Of a DNA stretch of 64,000 nucleotides, positions 22,614 to 32,235 are shown piece after piece. A program made the translations under genes and the position numbers. Origin of the DNA: Candidatus Thioglobus autotrophicus (GTDB lineage Bacteria > Pseudomonadota > Gammaproteobacteria > PS1 > Pseudothioglobaceae); NCBI RefSeq assembly GCF_001293165.1, contig NZ_CP010552.1:248001-312000 (forward strand), in the 5' to 3' direction. A model generated the notes under the pieces. It made no database searches and was not told the origin of the DNA. It was given only the letters and a program-made list of their open reading frames with translations. Numbering within the stretch: position 1 is the stretch's first letter; each line of letters starts with the position of its first letter.

Positions 22614-24137
22614 CTAATTGATATAAGGCTTTACTTTGTACACTAAATACAAAATAGGCAGCCCTATTAATGTGGTTATGATAAAAAATTGACTATAGCC
22701 AAATACCTCAACAACACTACCTGAATAGCCTCCAAAAATTTTAGGCAGGAGTGTCATTAGTGAGGAAAAAATGGCATATTGAACAGCAGTGAATTTGATG
22801 TTGGTTAAACTAGATAAGAAGGCAATAAAAGCAGCGCTAGCCAGTCCAGCGGATAAATTGTCCATGGTAATTGTTGCGTACAGCCAGTTCATATTATGGC
22901 CAACATTAGCCAAAACAATAAAGAGTAAATTAGTGAGCGCAGAGAGTAGTGCGCCTAAAAACAGCACTCTAAACACCCCCCATTTGATGGCCATGACACC
23001 GCCCAAAAATCCGCCTGCAATCGTCATAAACAGGCCAAAGGTTTTGGAAACTGTGGCAATTTCTATTTTGCTAAAACCTATATCTTGATAAAAAATATTA
23101 GCCACGACACCAAGTACAATATCACTAATACGATACAAGCCAATAACGGCTAATAACAACACAGCCACACTCAGACCATAGCGATTAAAAAAATCTTTAA
23201 CTGGCTCGATATAAGTGCCATTAACCATGGATTTATTAACCACATTAAGCGTGATTAATAATCGAGTGGCCATATAAGCACCAACAATTGCTAAAACCAT
23301 TCTAACTGTACCAACAACAAATCCAGATAAATGTTGATTAGAAAAAACCTCGCTTAGGTATGATTTAAGTGTCTTGGTTAATTCCGCACTTAAAACAAAC
23401 GTCGCAATAAACGCTGCGACCACCGTTAAAAACAGGACGAAAAACCTTACATAATCTTGAGTAGAATAACTCTCTTCAGACTGGTTATGGCTTGGTTCTT
23501 TAATAATTAGCGTAGTCGTCAGCCCAATCATCATGACTAAAATCATCACCAAGTAAGTGTTAGACCAGGCAGAAAAACTATACAGCTCTTTGGTAGAGCC
23601 AAAATAACTGGCTAAAAATAGCCCGCCTGCTCCTGCCACCAGCATCCCGATACGATAGCCAGCAACATAGGTCGCTGAAAGTAATGATTGCATATCTTTG
23701 TCGGCCGATTCGATACGATAGGCGTCAATGACAATATCTTGTGTGGCTGACGAAAAACCCAATAGAACCGCGCCATATGCCATGATGGTTAGACTATCAA
23801 CACCGGCTTTTGGATCAACCGATGACATTAGAAAAATAGCGCCCATAATGGCTAATTGCGATACCAACATCCAGGCGCGACGCCGACCCAATAGCCTGGT
23901 TAAAATAGGCACGGGCAGTCGATCAACTAAAGGCGCCCAAACAAATTTAAAGGAATAGCCTAGGGCGGCCCAAGAAAAAAAAGTAATACTGGATTTGGCC
24001 ACGCCCGCTTCATTCAGCCACAAACCTAGGGTTGAAAAAATAAGCAAAATAGGTACGCCAGCAGAAAAACCTAAAAACAGCATGGCAGCCACCCGTGGGT
24101 GGAAAAATAATCGAACGCTTGCTAACACTGAATCCAA
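22614..24137 (-). CDS. ampG: AmpG-type muropeptide transporter (MFS)
   Basis: 507-residue major facilitator with about 14 hydrophobic segments. The N terminus FHPRVAAMLFLGFSAGVPILLIFSTLGLWLNEAGV and APLVDRLPVP match AmpG permeases, as does SATQDIVIDAYRIE near 135-148. It imports GlcNAc-anhydroMurNAc peptides across the inner membrane. It overlaps the rhodanese gene by 16 bases upstream and is 7 bases from nagZ downstream, a sensible functional pair. Confidence 0.88.
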   Translation of the reverse strand: MDSVLASVRLFFHPRVAAMLFLGFSAGVPILLIFSTLGLWLNEAGVAKSSITFFSWAALGYSFKFVWAPLVDRLPVPILTRLLGRRRAWMLVSQLAIMGAIFLMSSVDPKAGVDSLTIMAYGAVLLGFSSATQDIVIDAYRIESADKDMQSLLSATYVAGYRIGMLVAGAGGLFLASYFGSTKELYSFSAWSNTYLVMILVMMIGLTTTLIIKEPSHNQSEESYSTQDYVRFFVLFLTVVAAFIATFVLSAELTKTLKSYLSEVFSNQHLSGFVVGTVRMVLAIVGAYMATRLLITLNVVNKSMVNGTYIEPVKDFFNRYGLSVAVLLLAVIGLYRISDIVLGVVANIFYQDIGFSKIEIATVSKTFGLFMTIAGGFLGGVMAIKWGVFRVLFLGALLSALTNLLFIVLANVGHNMNWLYATITMDNLSAGLASAAFIAFLSSLTNIKFTAVQYAIFSSLMTLLPKIFGGYSGSVVEVFGYSQFFIITTLIGLPILYLVYKVKPYIN

Positions 24138-24511
24138 GGCATACCGTCATGGCGCCAGCCATTAACATTGCCACGCTGATCCTCCTCGTCTAAATCGCCC
24201 TCAAAACCACTAACCACATGAGCAATATTAGTAAATCCATGCTTAACCAAACACTTGCCCGCATCATCAGATCGATAGCCACTACGACAAATTAAGATAA
24301 TCTCAGCATCTTTTTCAATCTCAAACCTGGAAAAAGTCTTAATAAATTCAGCCTCATCAACCTCCCATTCTGGCTCATCTAGCCATGGGATTAAGATTGA
24401 ATCTGGTACGCGTCCTACAAATTTATTTTCGGCTTCACAACGCACATCTACTAAAATCGCGCCCTCTGAGATGAGCTTTTTAGCTTTTTTTGGTAAATAA
24501 TTTTTAATCAT
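24122..24511 (-). CDS. Rhodanese-like sulfurtransferase domain protein
   Basis: Single-domain rhodanese of 129 residues. The active-site loop CRSGYRS (Cys near 98) is intact, preceded by ILVDVRCEAE and ending in GWRHDGMPW. It would hold a persulfide on Cys. It is placed between the L,D-transpeptidase (4-base overlap) and ampG (16-base overlap), an odd partner for cell-wall genes. In a sulfur oxidiser it may carry sulfane sulfur; this is inference. Confidence 0.85.
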   Translation of the reverse strand: MIKNYLPKKAKKLISEGAILVDVRCEAENKFVGRVPDSILIPWLDEPEWEVDEAEFIKTFSRFEIEKDAEIILICRSGYRSDDAGKCLVKHGFTNIAHVVSGFEGDLDEEDQRGNVNGWRHDGMPWIQC

Positions 24512-24948
24512 TGAATGACCACCTCTTCGCCTGTTTTAACCTGATTGAAGAGTTGAATGATATCACTATTTTTCATACGGATACAGCCTTTTGAGCTAGC
24601 CACCCCTAGGAGAAATTCATCAGGTGAACCGTGGATATAAATATAGCGTTGTTTGGTATTTTTATTGTGCCCTTCAACCCCATCAAGCCACAAAATACGC
24701 GATAAAATCCAATCTCGATCAGGCTGCTGCTTAAATAATGACTTTGAATAGATTTCACCCGTTGGCACTCGGCCGACTAATACCGCTCCTAAATCTAGGT
24801 CAGAGCCAATTTTTTCAGCAATTTTAAACTTTCCCAAAGGTGTACAAAAAGACCCTTCTATTTCGCCAACGCCATTGGCTGCACTACTAATTGAGTAAAC
24901 TGAGTCTTGGTAGGTTAGGGTTTGATTAGCAATATTAATGGTAATCAT
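24508..24948 (-). CDS. L,D-transpeptidase (YkuD domain)
   Basis: 146 residues, the catalytic YkuD fold only. The motif HGSPDEFLLGVASSKGCIRM with the nucleophile Cys near 121 is complete. Similar small proteins modify peptidoglycan cross-links, but no signal peptide is visible at the N terminus (MITINIANQTLTYQD), so either it is cytosolic, like LD-carboxypeptidase-related forms, or export is by another route. It heads the run to ampG and nagZ, supporting a cell-wall role. Confidence 0.82.
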   Translation of the reverse strand: MITINIANQTLTYQDSVYSISSAANGVGEIEGSFCTPLGKFKIAEKIGSDLDLGAVLVGRVPTGEIYSKSLFKQQPDRDWILSRILWLDGVEGHNKNTKQRYIYIHGSPDEFLLGVASSKGCIRMKNSDIIQLFNQVKTGEEVVIQ

Positions 24949-24957
24949 CAGTAGCTA

Positions 24958-26274
24958 TTATTTAGTAAAAAGTGCAATCGACTCAACGTGGGCTGTTTGC
25001 GGAAACATATCCATCACCCCTGCTGTATCAAGTTGGTAGCCTAACTCGATTAGTCTAGCAGTATCACGCGCCAAAGTGGCTGGATTACACGATACATACA
25101 CCAAACGCTCAACACCGAGCTTTGGCAACAGTTCGACGATTTCAATAGCGCCAGAACGAGCTGGGTCAATCAAGGCTTTATTGTAAGTTTTACCTCTAAA
25201 CCACTCAAAACCTTCCACTTCTTTAAAAAGGTCTGCTTTGTAAAAATCAGCATTAATGATTTGATTTTTTTCAGCGTTATACTTTGCCCGCTCAATCAAG
25301 CCCAAATCTCCTTCTACGCCTACTACCTGCTTGGCATATTTGGCAATCGGCAAGGTAAAATTACCCAAACCACAAAATAGGTCAATCACCTTATCTTCAT
25401 CGTTAAGATCAAGCATATCAAGTGCTAAATTAATCATTTTTTGATTCAGCTTAAAATTAACCTGAGTAAAGTCAGTGGGTAAAAACTCCATGACAATATC
25501 ATGATCTGGATGCGAATAGGTTAACACTGTCGGCTGATCGAGTGGTTTGACCGTGTCCGCACCCCCACTTTGAGTATAGAAGCTAACCTTTAATTCATTA
25601 GCACAATCTAAGAGTATTTGCTCATCTTGTTCAGTAAGCGGTTCAAGATGTCGCAAAATAAGCACGGTATTATTCTCAGCTACCGCCACTTCGAGTTGTG
25701 GCACCTGCGATTTAATGGATAGCTTTTCTATTGCTTGAGCCAGCACCTCAAGGTTATCACCCAAAGAGGGGTGTAAGACTTCGCAACGACTCATATTGGT
25801 AATAAAACCCGATTTTTTTTCTCTAAAACCAACCAATACTTTTTCTTTTTTAGCAACATAACGCACGCCAAGTCTTGCTTTTCGTCGATATCCCCAGCTC
25901 TGAACTTGAAGTGGCGCTAGCCAATGTTTTGGCGCAACTTTAGCCTGACCTAAAAAAGCATCTTTTAACCATTCGCCTTTAGCGCTTATTTGATCTTCAC
26001 TAGAGAGATGTTGAAAAGAGCAACCGCCACAAAGCCCAAAAACTTCACATTTTGGTGTGATGCGATTATCAGCCGATTTAAGCACTTCCTTAACATCTGC
26101 TTCTTCAAACTTGGCGCGAGAAAAACTGCGATCGGCAATAACCGTTTCACCCGGTAAAGCACCTGAAACAAAAATCACCTTCTCATCAAGATGCGCAATA
26201 CCGCGCCCCTCATGAGAGAGAGACTCAATGTTTAATTCGTAGCTTTTGGCTTTTGGTTTTCTTCTTCTGCCCAT
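24958..26274 (-). CDS. rlmD: 23S rRNA (uracil-1939 C5) methyltransferase
   Basis: SAM-dependent rRNA methyltransferase. N-terminal TRAM domain (ESLSHEGRGIAHLDEKVIFV), an Fe-S motif with CEVFGLCGGCSFQHL and a later C, then the Rossmann domain (VIDLFCGLGNFTLPIA) and the catalytic VYVSCNPATLARD. Length 438 is typical. It is 9 bases upstream of the L,D-transpeptidase gene and may be the first gene of that operon, after glcF. Confidence 0.94.
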   Translation of the reverse strand: MGRRRKPKAKSYELNIESLSHEGRGIAHLDEKVIFVSGALPGETVIADRSFSRAKFEEADVKEVLKSADNRITPKCEVFGLCGGCSFQHLSSEDQISAKGEWLKDAFLGQAKVAPKHWLAPLQVQSWGYRRKARLGVRYVAKKEKVLVGFREKKSGFITNMSRCEVLHPSLGDNLEVLAQAIEKLSIKSQVPQLEVAVAENNTVLILRHLEPLTEQDEQILLDCANELKVSFYTQSGGADTVKPLDQPTVLTYSHPDHDIVMEFLPTDFTQVNFKLNQKMINLALDMLDLNDEDKVIDLFCGLGNFTLPIAKYAKQVVGVEGDLGLIERAKYNAEKNQIINADFYKADLFKEVEGFEWFRGKTYNKALIDPARSGAIEIVELLPKLGVERLVYVSCNPATLARDTARLIELGYQLDTAGVMDMFPQTAHVESIALFTK

Positions 26275-26290
26275 AACACTCTTTGGCTAA

Positions 26291-27424
26291 TTAATTGGTC
26301 TGATTATCCAATAATTCCACCCAATGTTTAACAGGAATTTTACTGTCTTTTTGCAAATGCATTAAGCAACCAATATTTGCTGTCACAATCATCTCTGGAG
26401 CGGATGCTAAAAGATTATTCATTTTATTGCTTTTTAATTGTTTAGACAGATCAGGCTGAAAGATAGAGTAGGTTCCTGCCGAGCCACAACAAAGATGAGC
26501 ATCTTTTACTGGCGCTGGCGTATAGCCTAGTTTTTGTAAAATAGAATTAACCAAACCTGCTAATTTTTGCCCATGTTGCAGCGTGCATGGCTCATGATAA
26601 GAAATATTGGCTTTTTCTAAATTTAGTAGATTAAAATCTTTATCTGATAAAAATTCAGCAATATCCTGGGTCTTGCTAGAGATGGCTTTTGCTTTTTGAT
26701 AATAATCATCACCTTCTTTAAACATGGAGTCATAATCTTTCACCATTAGCCCACAGCCACTGGCACTAGAAATAATGACTTCCACATCAAACTCTAACCA
26801 GGCGTCAATATTATTCTTAATCTTGATCATTGCATCTTGATCAGCACTAAGATGTTGATCCACTGCACCACAACACTGTTTTTGCGGGGTTTCAATTGCT
26901 TCAAATCCTAATTTTGCCAAAATATTTTTAATACTATGGTTAATATTAGGCGCCAGCACAGGCTGCACACACCCACCTAACAACAAAACTTTTTTGCTAT
27001 TAGCACTTGGCTTAAATGTGCTTCCTTGTTTTTTTGAGTGTCTGGCTATTCGCCCAATGGGATTAAAAAGCAGTGGCGAGGTTAGCAATTTACGCACAGA
27101 ATAACGCATGACTTTTTGCCAGATTGGACGCTTTTGCTCAACAAACTCACGACCAATATCAGCCAACTTGCCATACTCAACTCCTGAGGGGCAGGTTGTT
27201 TCGCAAGATCTACAAGTAAGACAGCGGTCCAGGTGCTTAATGCTTTCTTGAGAAAATTCATTTTTTTCAAGCGAGGACTTAATCAAATAAATACGCCCAC
27301 GGGGTGAATCAAGCTCTGATCCGAGCAGCTGATAGGTTGGGCAAGTAGCCAAGCAAAAACCACAATGTACACATTTTCGAATAATCTCATTAGCTTTAAA
27401 ATTAGCAATTTGATGTGTTTGCAT
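26291..27424 (-). CDS. glcF: Glycolate oxidase iron-sulfur subunit
   Basis: Electron-transfer subunit of membrane-associated glycolate oxidase. Two ferredoxin motifs lie at the N terminus (CVHCGFCLATCPTY near 18-31 and CLTCRSCETTCPSG near 68-81), followed by two CCG domains (LLLGGCVQP...QCCGAVDQH and HEPCTLQHG...LCCGSAG). Length 377 is normal (E. coli 407). It shares a base with the glcE stop region, so glcD, glcE and glcF are tightly coupled. Confidence 0.93.
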   Translation of the reverse strand: MQTHQIANFKANEIIRKCVHCGFCLATCPTYQLLGSELDSPRGRIYLIKSSLEKNEFSQESIKHLDRCLTCRSCETTCPSGVEYGKLADIGREFVEQKRPIWQKVMRYSVRKLLTSPLLFNPIGRIARHSKKQGSTFKPSANSKKVLLLGGCVQPVLAPNINHSIKNILAKLGFEAIETPQKQCCGAVDQHLSADQDAMIKIKNNIDAWLEFDVEVIISSASGCGLMVKDYDSMFKEGDDYYQKAKAISSKTQDIAEFLSDKDFNLLNLEKANISYHEPCTLQHGQKLAGLVNSILQKLGYTPAPVKDAHLCCGSAGTYSIFQPDLSKQLKSNKMNNLLASAPEMIVTANIGCLMHLQKDSKIPVKHWVELLDNQTN

Positions 27425-27957
27425 TAGTTAAATATTCCTCTTGGGTCAAACACAGTTTTTAAGCGAGCCTCAATTTCTGTTCGTAGTGCTGAGCGCTGAA
27501 CAGTCTTAGGGCGAGATTTAAGCTGGCCCACATACTGACTAGGCATCACTTTAAAGCTAATTTGGGTAATCACTGCCAACTGCCCTTTTGAGCCAACCAG
27601 CATTCGTGCTACATCATAACCTGCAACGTTTTTCATCACCTGTCCACCAAAATTTAACAACTCACCTGAGCCGTCAATAATTTGCACACCTAAAACACTG
27701 TCAGATAAATCTTGTGCACCGTTAGCATAAGCAGCGCCAATGCTTTGATTTTTATCTTCAATGTAAAATGGCAAAACTTGGTCGTTTTTAGCCAGCACAT
27801 CGCAAATTTCAGCAATAGGTGTACTGGCTTTTACTGTGAGTACCAACTCTTCTGAAAAATATTCTTCAATGCCCGTATGATTAAGCCAGTCACTCGTAAT
27901 ATGCAGTGCATCAGAGGCTTTAATTTCTTCTTGTAATTTTGCAATATTAGTTGACAT
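27424..27957 (-). CDS. glcE: Glycolate oxidase FAD-binding subunit, very short form
   Basis: Second flavin-type subunit of glycolate oxidase. The recognisable core is GAQDLSDSVLGVQII...FGGQVMKNVAGYDVARMLVGSKGQLAVITQISFKV-type text (residues 80-138), then a short linker and the terminal RLKTVFDPRGIFN. E. coli GlcE is 350 residues; here 177, with the stretch between the FAD-binding domain and the C-terminal FDP.GIFN motif missing and the N terminus shortened. The frame is intact and both ends touch glcD and glcF, so it looks like a functional minimised subunit and not a pseudogene. Confidence 0.82.
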   Translation of the reverse strand: MSTNIAKLQEEIKASDALHITSDWLNHTGIEEYFSEELVLTVKASTPIAEICDVLAKNDQVLPFYIEDKNQSIGAAYANGAQDLSDSVLGVQIIDGSGELLNFGGQVMKNVAGYDVARMLVGSKGQLAVITQISFKVMPSQYVGQLKSRPKTVQRSALRTEIEARLKTVFDPRGIFN

Positions 27958-29387
27958 TAAAACCGCTCCAACTCAGGATGGGGCAACTGCCCGTGATGCA
28001 CATGCATTGCACCTAGTTCTGCACATCTATGCAACTCAGGAATCGCCTTGCCAGGATTAAGCAATGCCAAAGGATCAAATGCGGCTTTAATCTGATGAAA
28101 AATTTCTAATTCTTTGGCATTAAACTGATGACACATCGCATCAAGCTTTTCAACGCCCACGCCATGCTCTCCAGTAATACTGCCGCCCATATCCACACTC
28201 AATCTTAAAATTTCAGTACCAAATTCTTCGGTTCTTTCAAGCTCGCCTGGAATATTGGCATCATATAAGATCAATGGGTGAAGATTACCATCACCCGCAT
28301 GAAAAACATTGGCCACTCTGAGTTGGTATTTTTTTGATAATTCGTTAATTTTTTCCAGCATGTCAGCCAAATGGCGTCTCGGAATAGTGCCATCCATGCA
28401 GTAATAATCAGGAGATAAGCGCCCTACAGCAGGGAAGGCAGACTTACGCCCCTTCCACAAATCTAAGCGCTCCTTTTCATTGTTTGACACCTTGATGCTA
28501 GATGCACCAGATAAAACCTTGAGCACTACTTCTAGTTCTGCCTGAACTTCAGACTCTGAGCCGTCCAATTCACACAACAATAATGCTTGTGCATCTAATG
28601 GGTAGCCTACTTGGGCGAAGCCCTCTGCCGCTTCAATGGCGAAACTATCCATCATCTCAAGCCCTGCTGGAATAATGCCCGCTTTAATAATGTCCGCAAC
28701 AGAATTGGCACAATCACGCACACTATCAAACCCAGCCATCACCACTCGGGCGAGTTTTGGTGTTTGCGTGAGTTTAACGGTGATTTCCACAATAACCCCT
28801 AACAAACCTTCAGAGCCATTCATCAGCGCCAATAAGCCCAAACCCTGATCATCTCTAGATAAAACCAACTCCTCGCCATCAATGGTTAAAATTTTAACAG
28901 CTTCAACATTGTGCACAGTTAGACCATATTTTAAGCAATGCACGCCGCCTGAATTTTCCGCCACATTGCCACCAATACTACAGGCTATTTGGCTAGAAGG
29001 GTCAGGTGCATAATACAAACCATGGCTAGCCACTGCCTCACTAATGGCAATATTCCTGACACCGGGTTCCACCACGGCTAATTGTTTTTTAGCATCAATA
29101 GATTTAACTTGATTTAACTTTGATAAACCCAAAACAACCGACTCTGATAAAGGCATCGCGCCACCTGCAAGACCTGTGCCCGCACCTCGAGTAACCACTG
29201 GTGTATTGTGCGCTTTGCAGATTTTTAAAACCTGCTTAATTTGTTCAATTGTTTCTGGCAATACAACTGCCAAAGGCTTTTGTCGATAAACACTTAATCC
29301 GTCACATTCAAATGGACGAGTATTTTCCTCACCGATTAAAACAATATCTTTGGGTAATTTATCTAATAATTCATTGACCACTTTCAT
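27957..29387 (-). CDS. glcD: Glycolate oxidase FAD subunit GlcD
   Basis: Catalytic flavoprotein oxidising glycolate to glyoxylate and passing electrons to quinone through GlcF. The FAD-binding domain has VVTRGAGTGLAGGAMP near 60-75 and DPSSQIACSIGGNVAENSGG near 127-146. The C-terminal domain has the metal/flavin region VFHAGDGNLHPLI and GEHGVGVEK. Length 476. First gene of glcDEF. In an autotroph using RuBisCO, the glycolate would come from oxygenase activity; RuBisCO itself is not in the window. Confidence 0.94.
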   Translation of the reverse strand: MKVVNELLDKLPKDIVLIGEENTRPFECDGLSVYRQKPLAVVLPETIEQIKQVLKICKAHNTPVVTRGAGTGLAGGAMPLSESVVLGLSKLNQVKSIDAKKQLAVVEPGVRNIAISEAVASHGLYYAPDPSSQIACSIGGNVAENSGGVHCLKYGLTVHNVEAVKILTIDGEELVLSRDDQGLGLLALMNGSEGLLGVIVEITVKLTQTPKLARVVMAGFDSVRDCANSVADIIKAGIIPAGLEMMDSFAIEAAEGFAQVGYPLDAQALLLCELDGSESEVQAELEVVLKVLSGASSIKVSNNEKERLDLWKGRKSAFPAVGRLSPDYYCMDGTIPRRHLADMLEKINELSKKYQLRVANVFHAGDGNLHPLILYDANIPGELERTEEFGTEILRLSVDMGGSITGEHGVGVEKLDAMCHQFNAKELEIFHQIKAAFDPLALLNPGKAIPELHRCAELGAMHVHHGQLPHPELERF

Positions 29388-29407
29388 GTTTAGAAATTAT
29401 AATCAAT

Positions 29408-30556
29408 TTATGGCTTGATTAAGTGTTTTGGAAAGTCGCTTACTTGTTCGCATCCAACTTGCTCCATCACTTGCTGCAACTGGCGTTTAAGCATTGTAAA
29501 GGTATGATTACCCCCTTTTTTTCCAAGTGCTCCCACACCGTACATTGGCGCCCTGCCAACAAAGGTAAAGTCTGCACCAGTTGCTAATGCATTGGCAATA
29601 TCAGGCCCTGAACGCAAACCAGAATCCATCATTATTTTTATTTTTCCTTTATACGCTTGCAGTCCACCAAGTGCATTAATGGTGGATTGGCCGCTATCTA
29701 GTTGGCGCCCACCATGATTAGAAACAATCAGGCCATCAAGCCCAAGTTCAACTGCCAAATTTGCCTCTTCAGGATTAACAATACCCTTGATGACGAGATT
29801 ACCCTTCCAGGCATCTCTTAGGGCTTTAATCTTGTCTTCAGTCAGGCGCCCTGAAAATGTTTTATTCATAAACATACCCAAGTGTTTTATATTTAGACCT
29901 TTGGGGATGTAGGATTTCATAGTTTTAAACTCTGGTGTGCCTGCTGCCAGCTGAGACAAAGACCAAGTTGGATGGGTGCACATTTGCAGTATATTGTTAA
30001 TGGTCATTTTGGGTGGAATGGATAATCCGTTTTTAATTTCCTTGGGGCGATAGGCAAATGTTGGGGTGTCTGCCAAAATAACCAATGTACGACAACCTGC
30101 ATTCCACGCGCGTTCTAGTAGTTGATCTCGAAGCTTATCTTCCACCGGATGATATAACTGAAACCAAAACTTACCTTCTGTAATCTCTGCAATGGTTTCA
30201 ATACTTGCTGTACCAACTGTAGAAAGCATAAAAGGCAGTTTATGATCAACAGCAGCTTGCGCTAGAATTTCACAAGATTTTGGCCACATTAAACCTTGCA
30301 GACCAATCGGTGCCATGCCAAAAGGCGCATCATAAGTTTCACCAAATAGCTCGGTCTTAAGACTTGTACCTTGGTAGTCACGCAAATAATATGGCTGCAA
30401 TTGAATATCTCTAATATCTTGCGTATTGCGTTGCAAGTTTATCTCAGAAAAACAACCGCCATCCAAATATTCAAAAGCAAACTTTGGCATACGTTGTTTT
30501 GCCTTTATACGCAGCGCATCAATACTAGGGTAGTTGCTATTAAAATAATCTGTCAT
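29408..30556 (-). CDS. FMN-dependent 2-hydroxyacid oxidase/dehydrogenase
   Basis: Beta/alpha-barrel FMN enzyme of the glycolate oxidase/L-lactate dehydrogenase family, about 382 residues. Key parts are FAPIG-type loop PFGMAPIGLQGLMWP, substrate-site QLYHPV, LADTPT, the catalytic His and Arg in VSNHGGRQLDSG, and DSGLRSGPDI. ATG at 30,556 has AGG at good distance, while the ATG at 30,565 has none. Its place next to glcDEF and divergent from an AGT aminotransferase points to glycolate or lactate; the substrate is inferred from context, not residues. Confidence 0.85.
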   Translation of the reverse strand: MTDYFNSNYPSIDALRIKAKQRMPKFAFEYLDGGCFSEINLQRNTQDIRDIQLQPYYLRDYQGTSLKTELFGETYDAPFGMAPIGLQGLMWPKSCEILAQAAVDHKLPFMLSTVGTASIETIAEITEGKFWFQLYHPVEDKLRDQLLERAWNAGCRTLVILADTPTFAYRPKEIKNGLSIPPKMTINNILQMCTHPTWSLSQLAAGTPEFKTMKSYIPKGLNIKHLGMFMNKTFSGRLTEDKIKALRDAWKGNLVIKGIVNPEEANLAVELGLDGLIVSNHGGRQLDSGQSTINALGGLQAYKGKIKIMMDSGLRSGPDIANALATGADFTFVGRAPMYGVGALGKKGGNHTFTMLKRQLQQVMEQVGCEQVSDFPKHLIKP

Positions 30557-30664
30557 ATTTATCATCCTACTTACCCTGCCTTATTTTTTACTTTCAGTCA
30601 CTTAGGCTTAAATACCCATAGCTAAAGCGCGAGATAATTGAATACCAAACTAGGTACAAGCAAT

Positions 30665-30670
30665 TATAAT
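30665..30670 (+). promoter_or_regulatory. Candidate -10 box of the aminotransferase gene
   Basis: TATAAT 34 bases before the ATG at 30,704. The closest -35-like hexamer (TTGAAT, 30,638-30,643) is 21 bp away, too far for a standard promoter, so an activator may be needed or the -35 is elsewhere. Confidence 0.4.
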
Positions 30671-30703
30671 AGCCTACTTAAACTTTTTAAACAATAAGAA
30701 ACC

Positions 30704-31819
30704 ATGAAATCATTTAACCCACCTGTAAGAACCTTAATGGGTCCAGGCCCTTCTGACGTACACCCTAGAATTTTATCAGCCATGGCTCGCCCTACCATTG
30801 GCCATCTAGACCCTGCTTTTGTCGGCATGATGAACGAAACTAAAGAAGGTTTAAAATATATTTTTCAAACTGAAAATGAGCTAACTATGCCAGTTTCAGC
30901 ACCAGGCTCTGCTGGTATGGAAACTTGTTTTGCCAACTTGGTTGAGCCAGGTGACAAAGTAGTGGTGTGTATCAATGGCGTCTTTGGTATGCGTATGCAG
31001 GAAAACATTACCCGCTTTGGTGGCGAAGCGATTGTGGTTGAAGATGCTTGGGGTTCTGCCGTATCAACCGATAAAGTTGAGCAAGCACTCAAAGAAAATC
31101 CAGATGCAAAAATTCTAGCTTTTGTTCATGCAGAGACCTCGACTGGCGCACAATCTGATGCCAAAACCCTATGTAAAATTGCCCATGAAAATGATTGTAT
31201 TACGATTGTAGATGCAGTAACGTCATTAGCAGGTAGTGAGTTACGTGTAGATGAGTGGGAAATTGATGCGATTTACTCGGGCACGCAAAAATGTTTGTCT
31301 GCGATGCCTGGCATTTCACCTGTTAGTTTTAATGAACGCGCATTAGCCAAAGTTAGAAACCGTAAAACAGCGGTTACTTCTTGGTTCCTAGACTTAAATT
31401 TGGTTATGGGTTACTGGGGTGAAGGTGCCAAGCGTACTTACCACCATACTGCACCAGTCAATACACTATACGGCTTGCACGAATCTTTAGTGATGCTTTC
31501 AGAAGAAGGGCTAGAGAACTCTTGGGCTCGTCACCAAAAAAATCATGAAGAATTAAGAGATGGTCTTGAGGCAATGGGTATTAATTTCTTAGTTGATAAG
31601 GCTGATCGCCTACCACAGCTTAACTCGGTCTTTATTCCAGAAGGTGTGGATGACGTCGCAGTTCGCGCAACACTATTAAATGATTACAACTTAGAAATTG
31701 GTGCAGGACTTGGCGCTTACGCAGGTAAAGTATGGCGCATTGGCCTAATGGGCCACTCTTCGAGAAAAGAAAACATTACTTTATGTTTGGCTGCTCTCAA
31801 GGCGACTTTAGAAAAGTAA
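30704..31819 (+). CDS. Alanine/serine-glyoxylate aminotransferase
   Basis: Class V PLP aminotransferase converting glyoxylate to glycine with alanine or serine as donor. N terminus LMGPGPSDVHPRILSAMARPTIGHLDP is typical of the AGT/PucG/SgaA group. PLP-site features are SAPGSAGMETCFANL, IVDAVTSLAG and the lysine in YSGTQKCLS near residue 193. Length 371. Divergent from the oxidase genes that make glyoxylate. Glycine so formed can enter the gcvP product's cleavage system. Donor specificity is not clear. Confidence 0.9.
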   Translation: MKSFNPPVRTLMGPGPSDVHPRILSAMARPTIGHLDPAFVGMMNETKEGLKYIFQTENELTMPVSAPGSAGMETCFANLVEPGDKVVVCINGVFGMRMQENITRFGGEAIVVEDAWGSAVSTDKVEQALKENPDAKILAFVHAETSTGAQSDAKTLCKIAHENDCITIVDAVTSLAGSELRVDEWEIDAIYSGTQKCLSAMPGISPVSFNERALAKVRNRKTAVTSWFLDLNLVMGYWGEGAKRTYHHTAPVNTLYGLHESLVMLSEEGLENSWARHQKNHEELRDGLEAMGINFLVDKADRLPQLNSVFIPEGVDDVAVRATLLNDYNLEIGAGLGAYAGKVWRIGLMGHSSRKENITLCLAALKATLEK

Positions 31820-31834
31820 ACTAAAAAGACAAAC

Positions 31835-31867
31835 AAAAAAGGCGACCTTGATAGGTCGCTTTTTTTT
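31835..31867. terminator. Terminator between the aminotransferase and ferredoxin genes
   Basis: A-run, stem GCGACCT / AGGTCGC with loop TGAT, then a T-run of eight; it can serve both convergent genes. Confidence 0.88.
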
Positions 31868-31880
31868 GGATAAATGATTA

Positions 31881-32138
<258 letters not shown>

Positions 32139-32235
32139 TTATAAATTAAGTGATATTTTACCGTATTGTTACCCTTATTTTTATTGTGTTTTGAGGTATC
32201 ATCAATGACTGTCTTTATTTAGTAAAAATACCCTT

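Noticed and set aside
27424-27957. Frameshifted glcE
   Set aside because: The short frame has both family ends and joins its neighbours exactly; the missing region is not found in other frames nearby.
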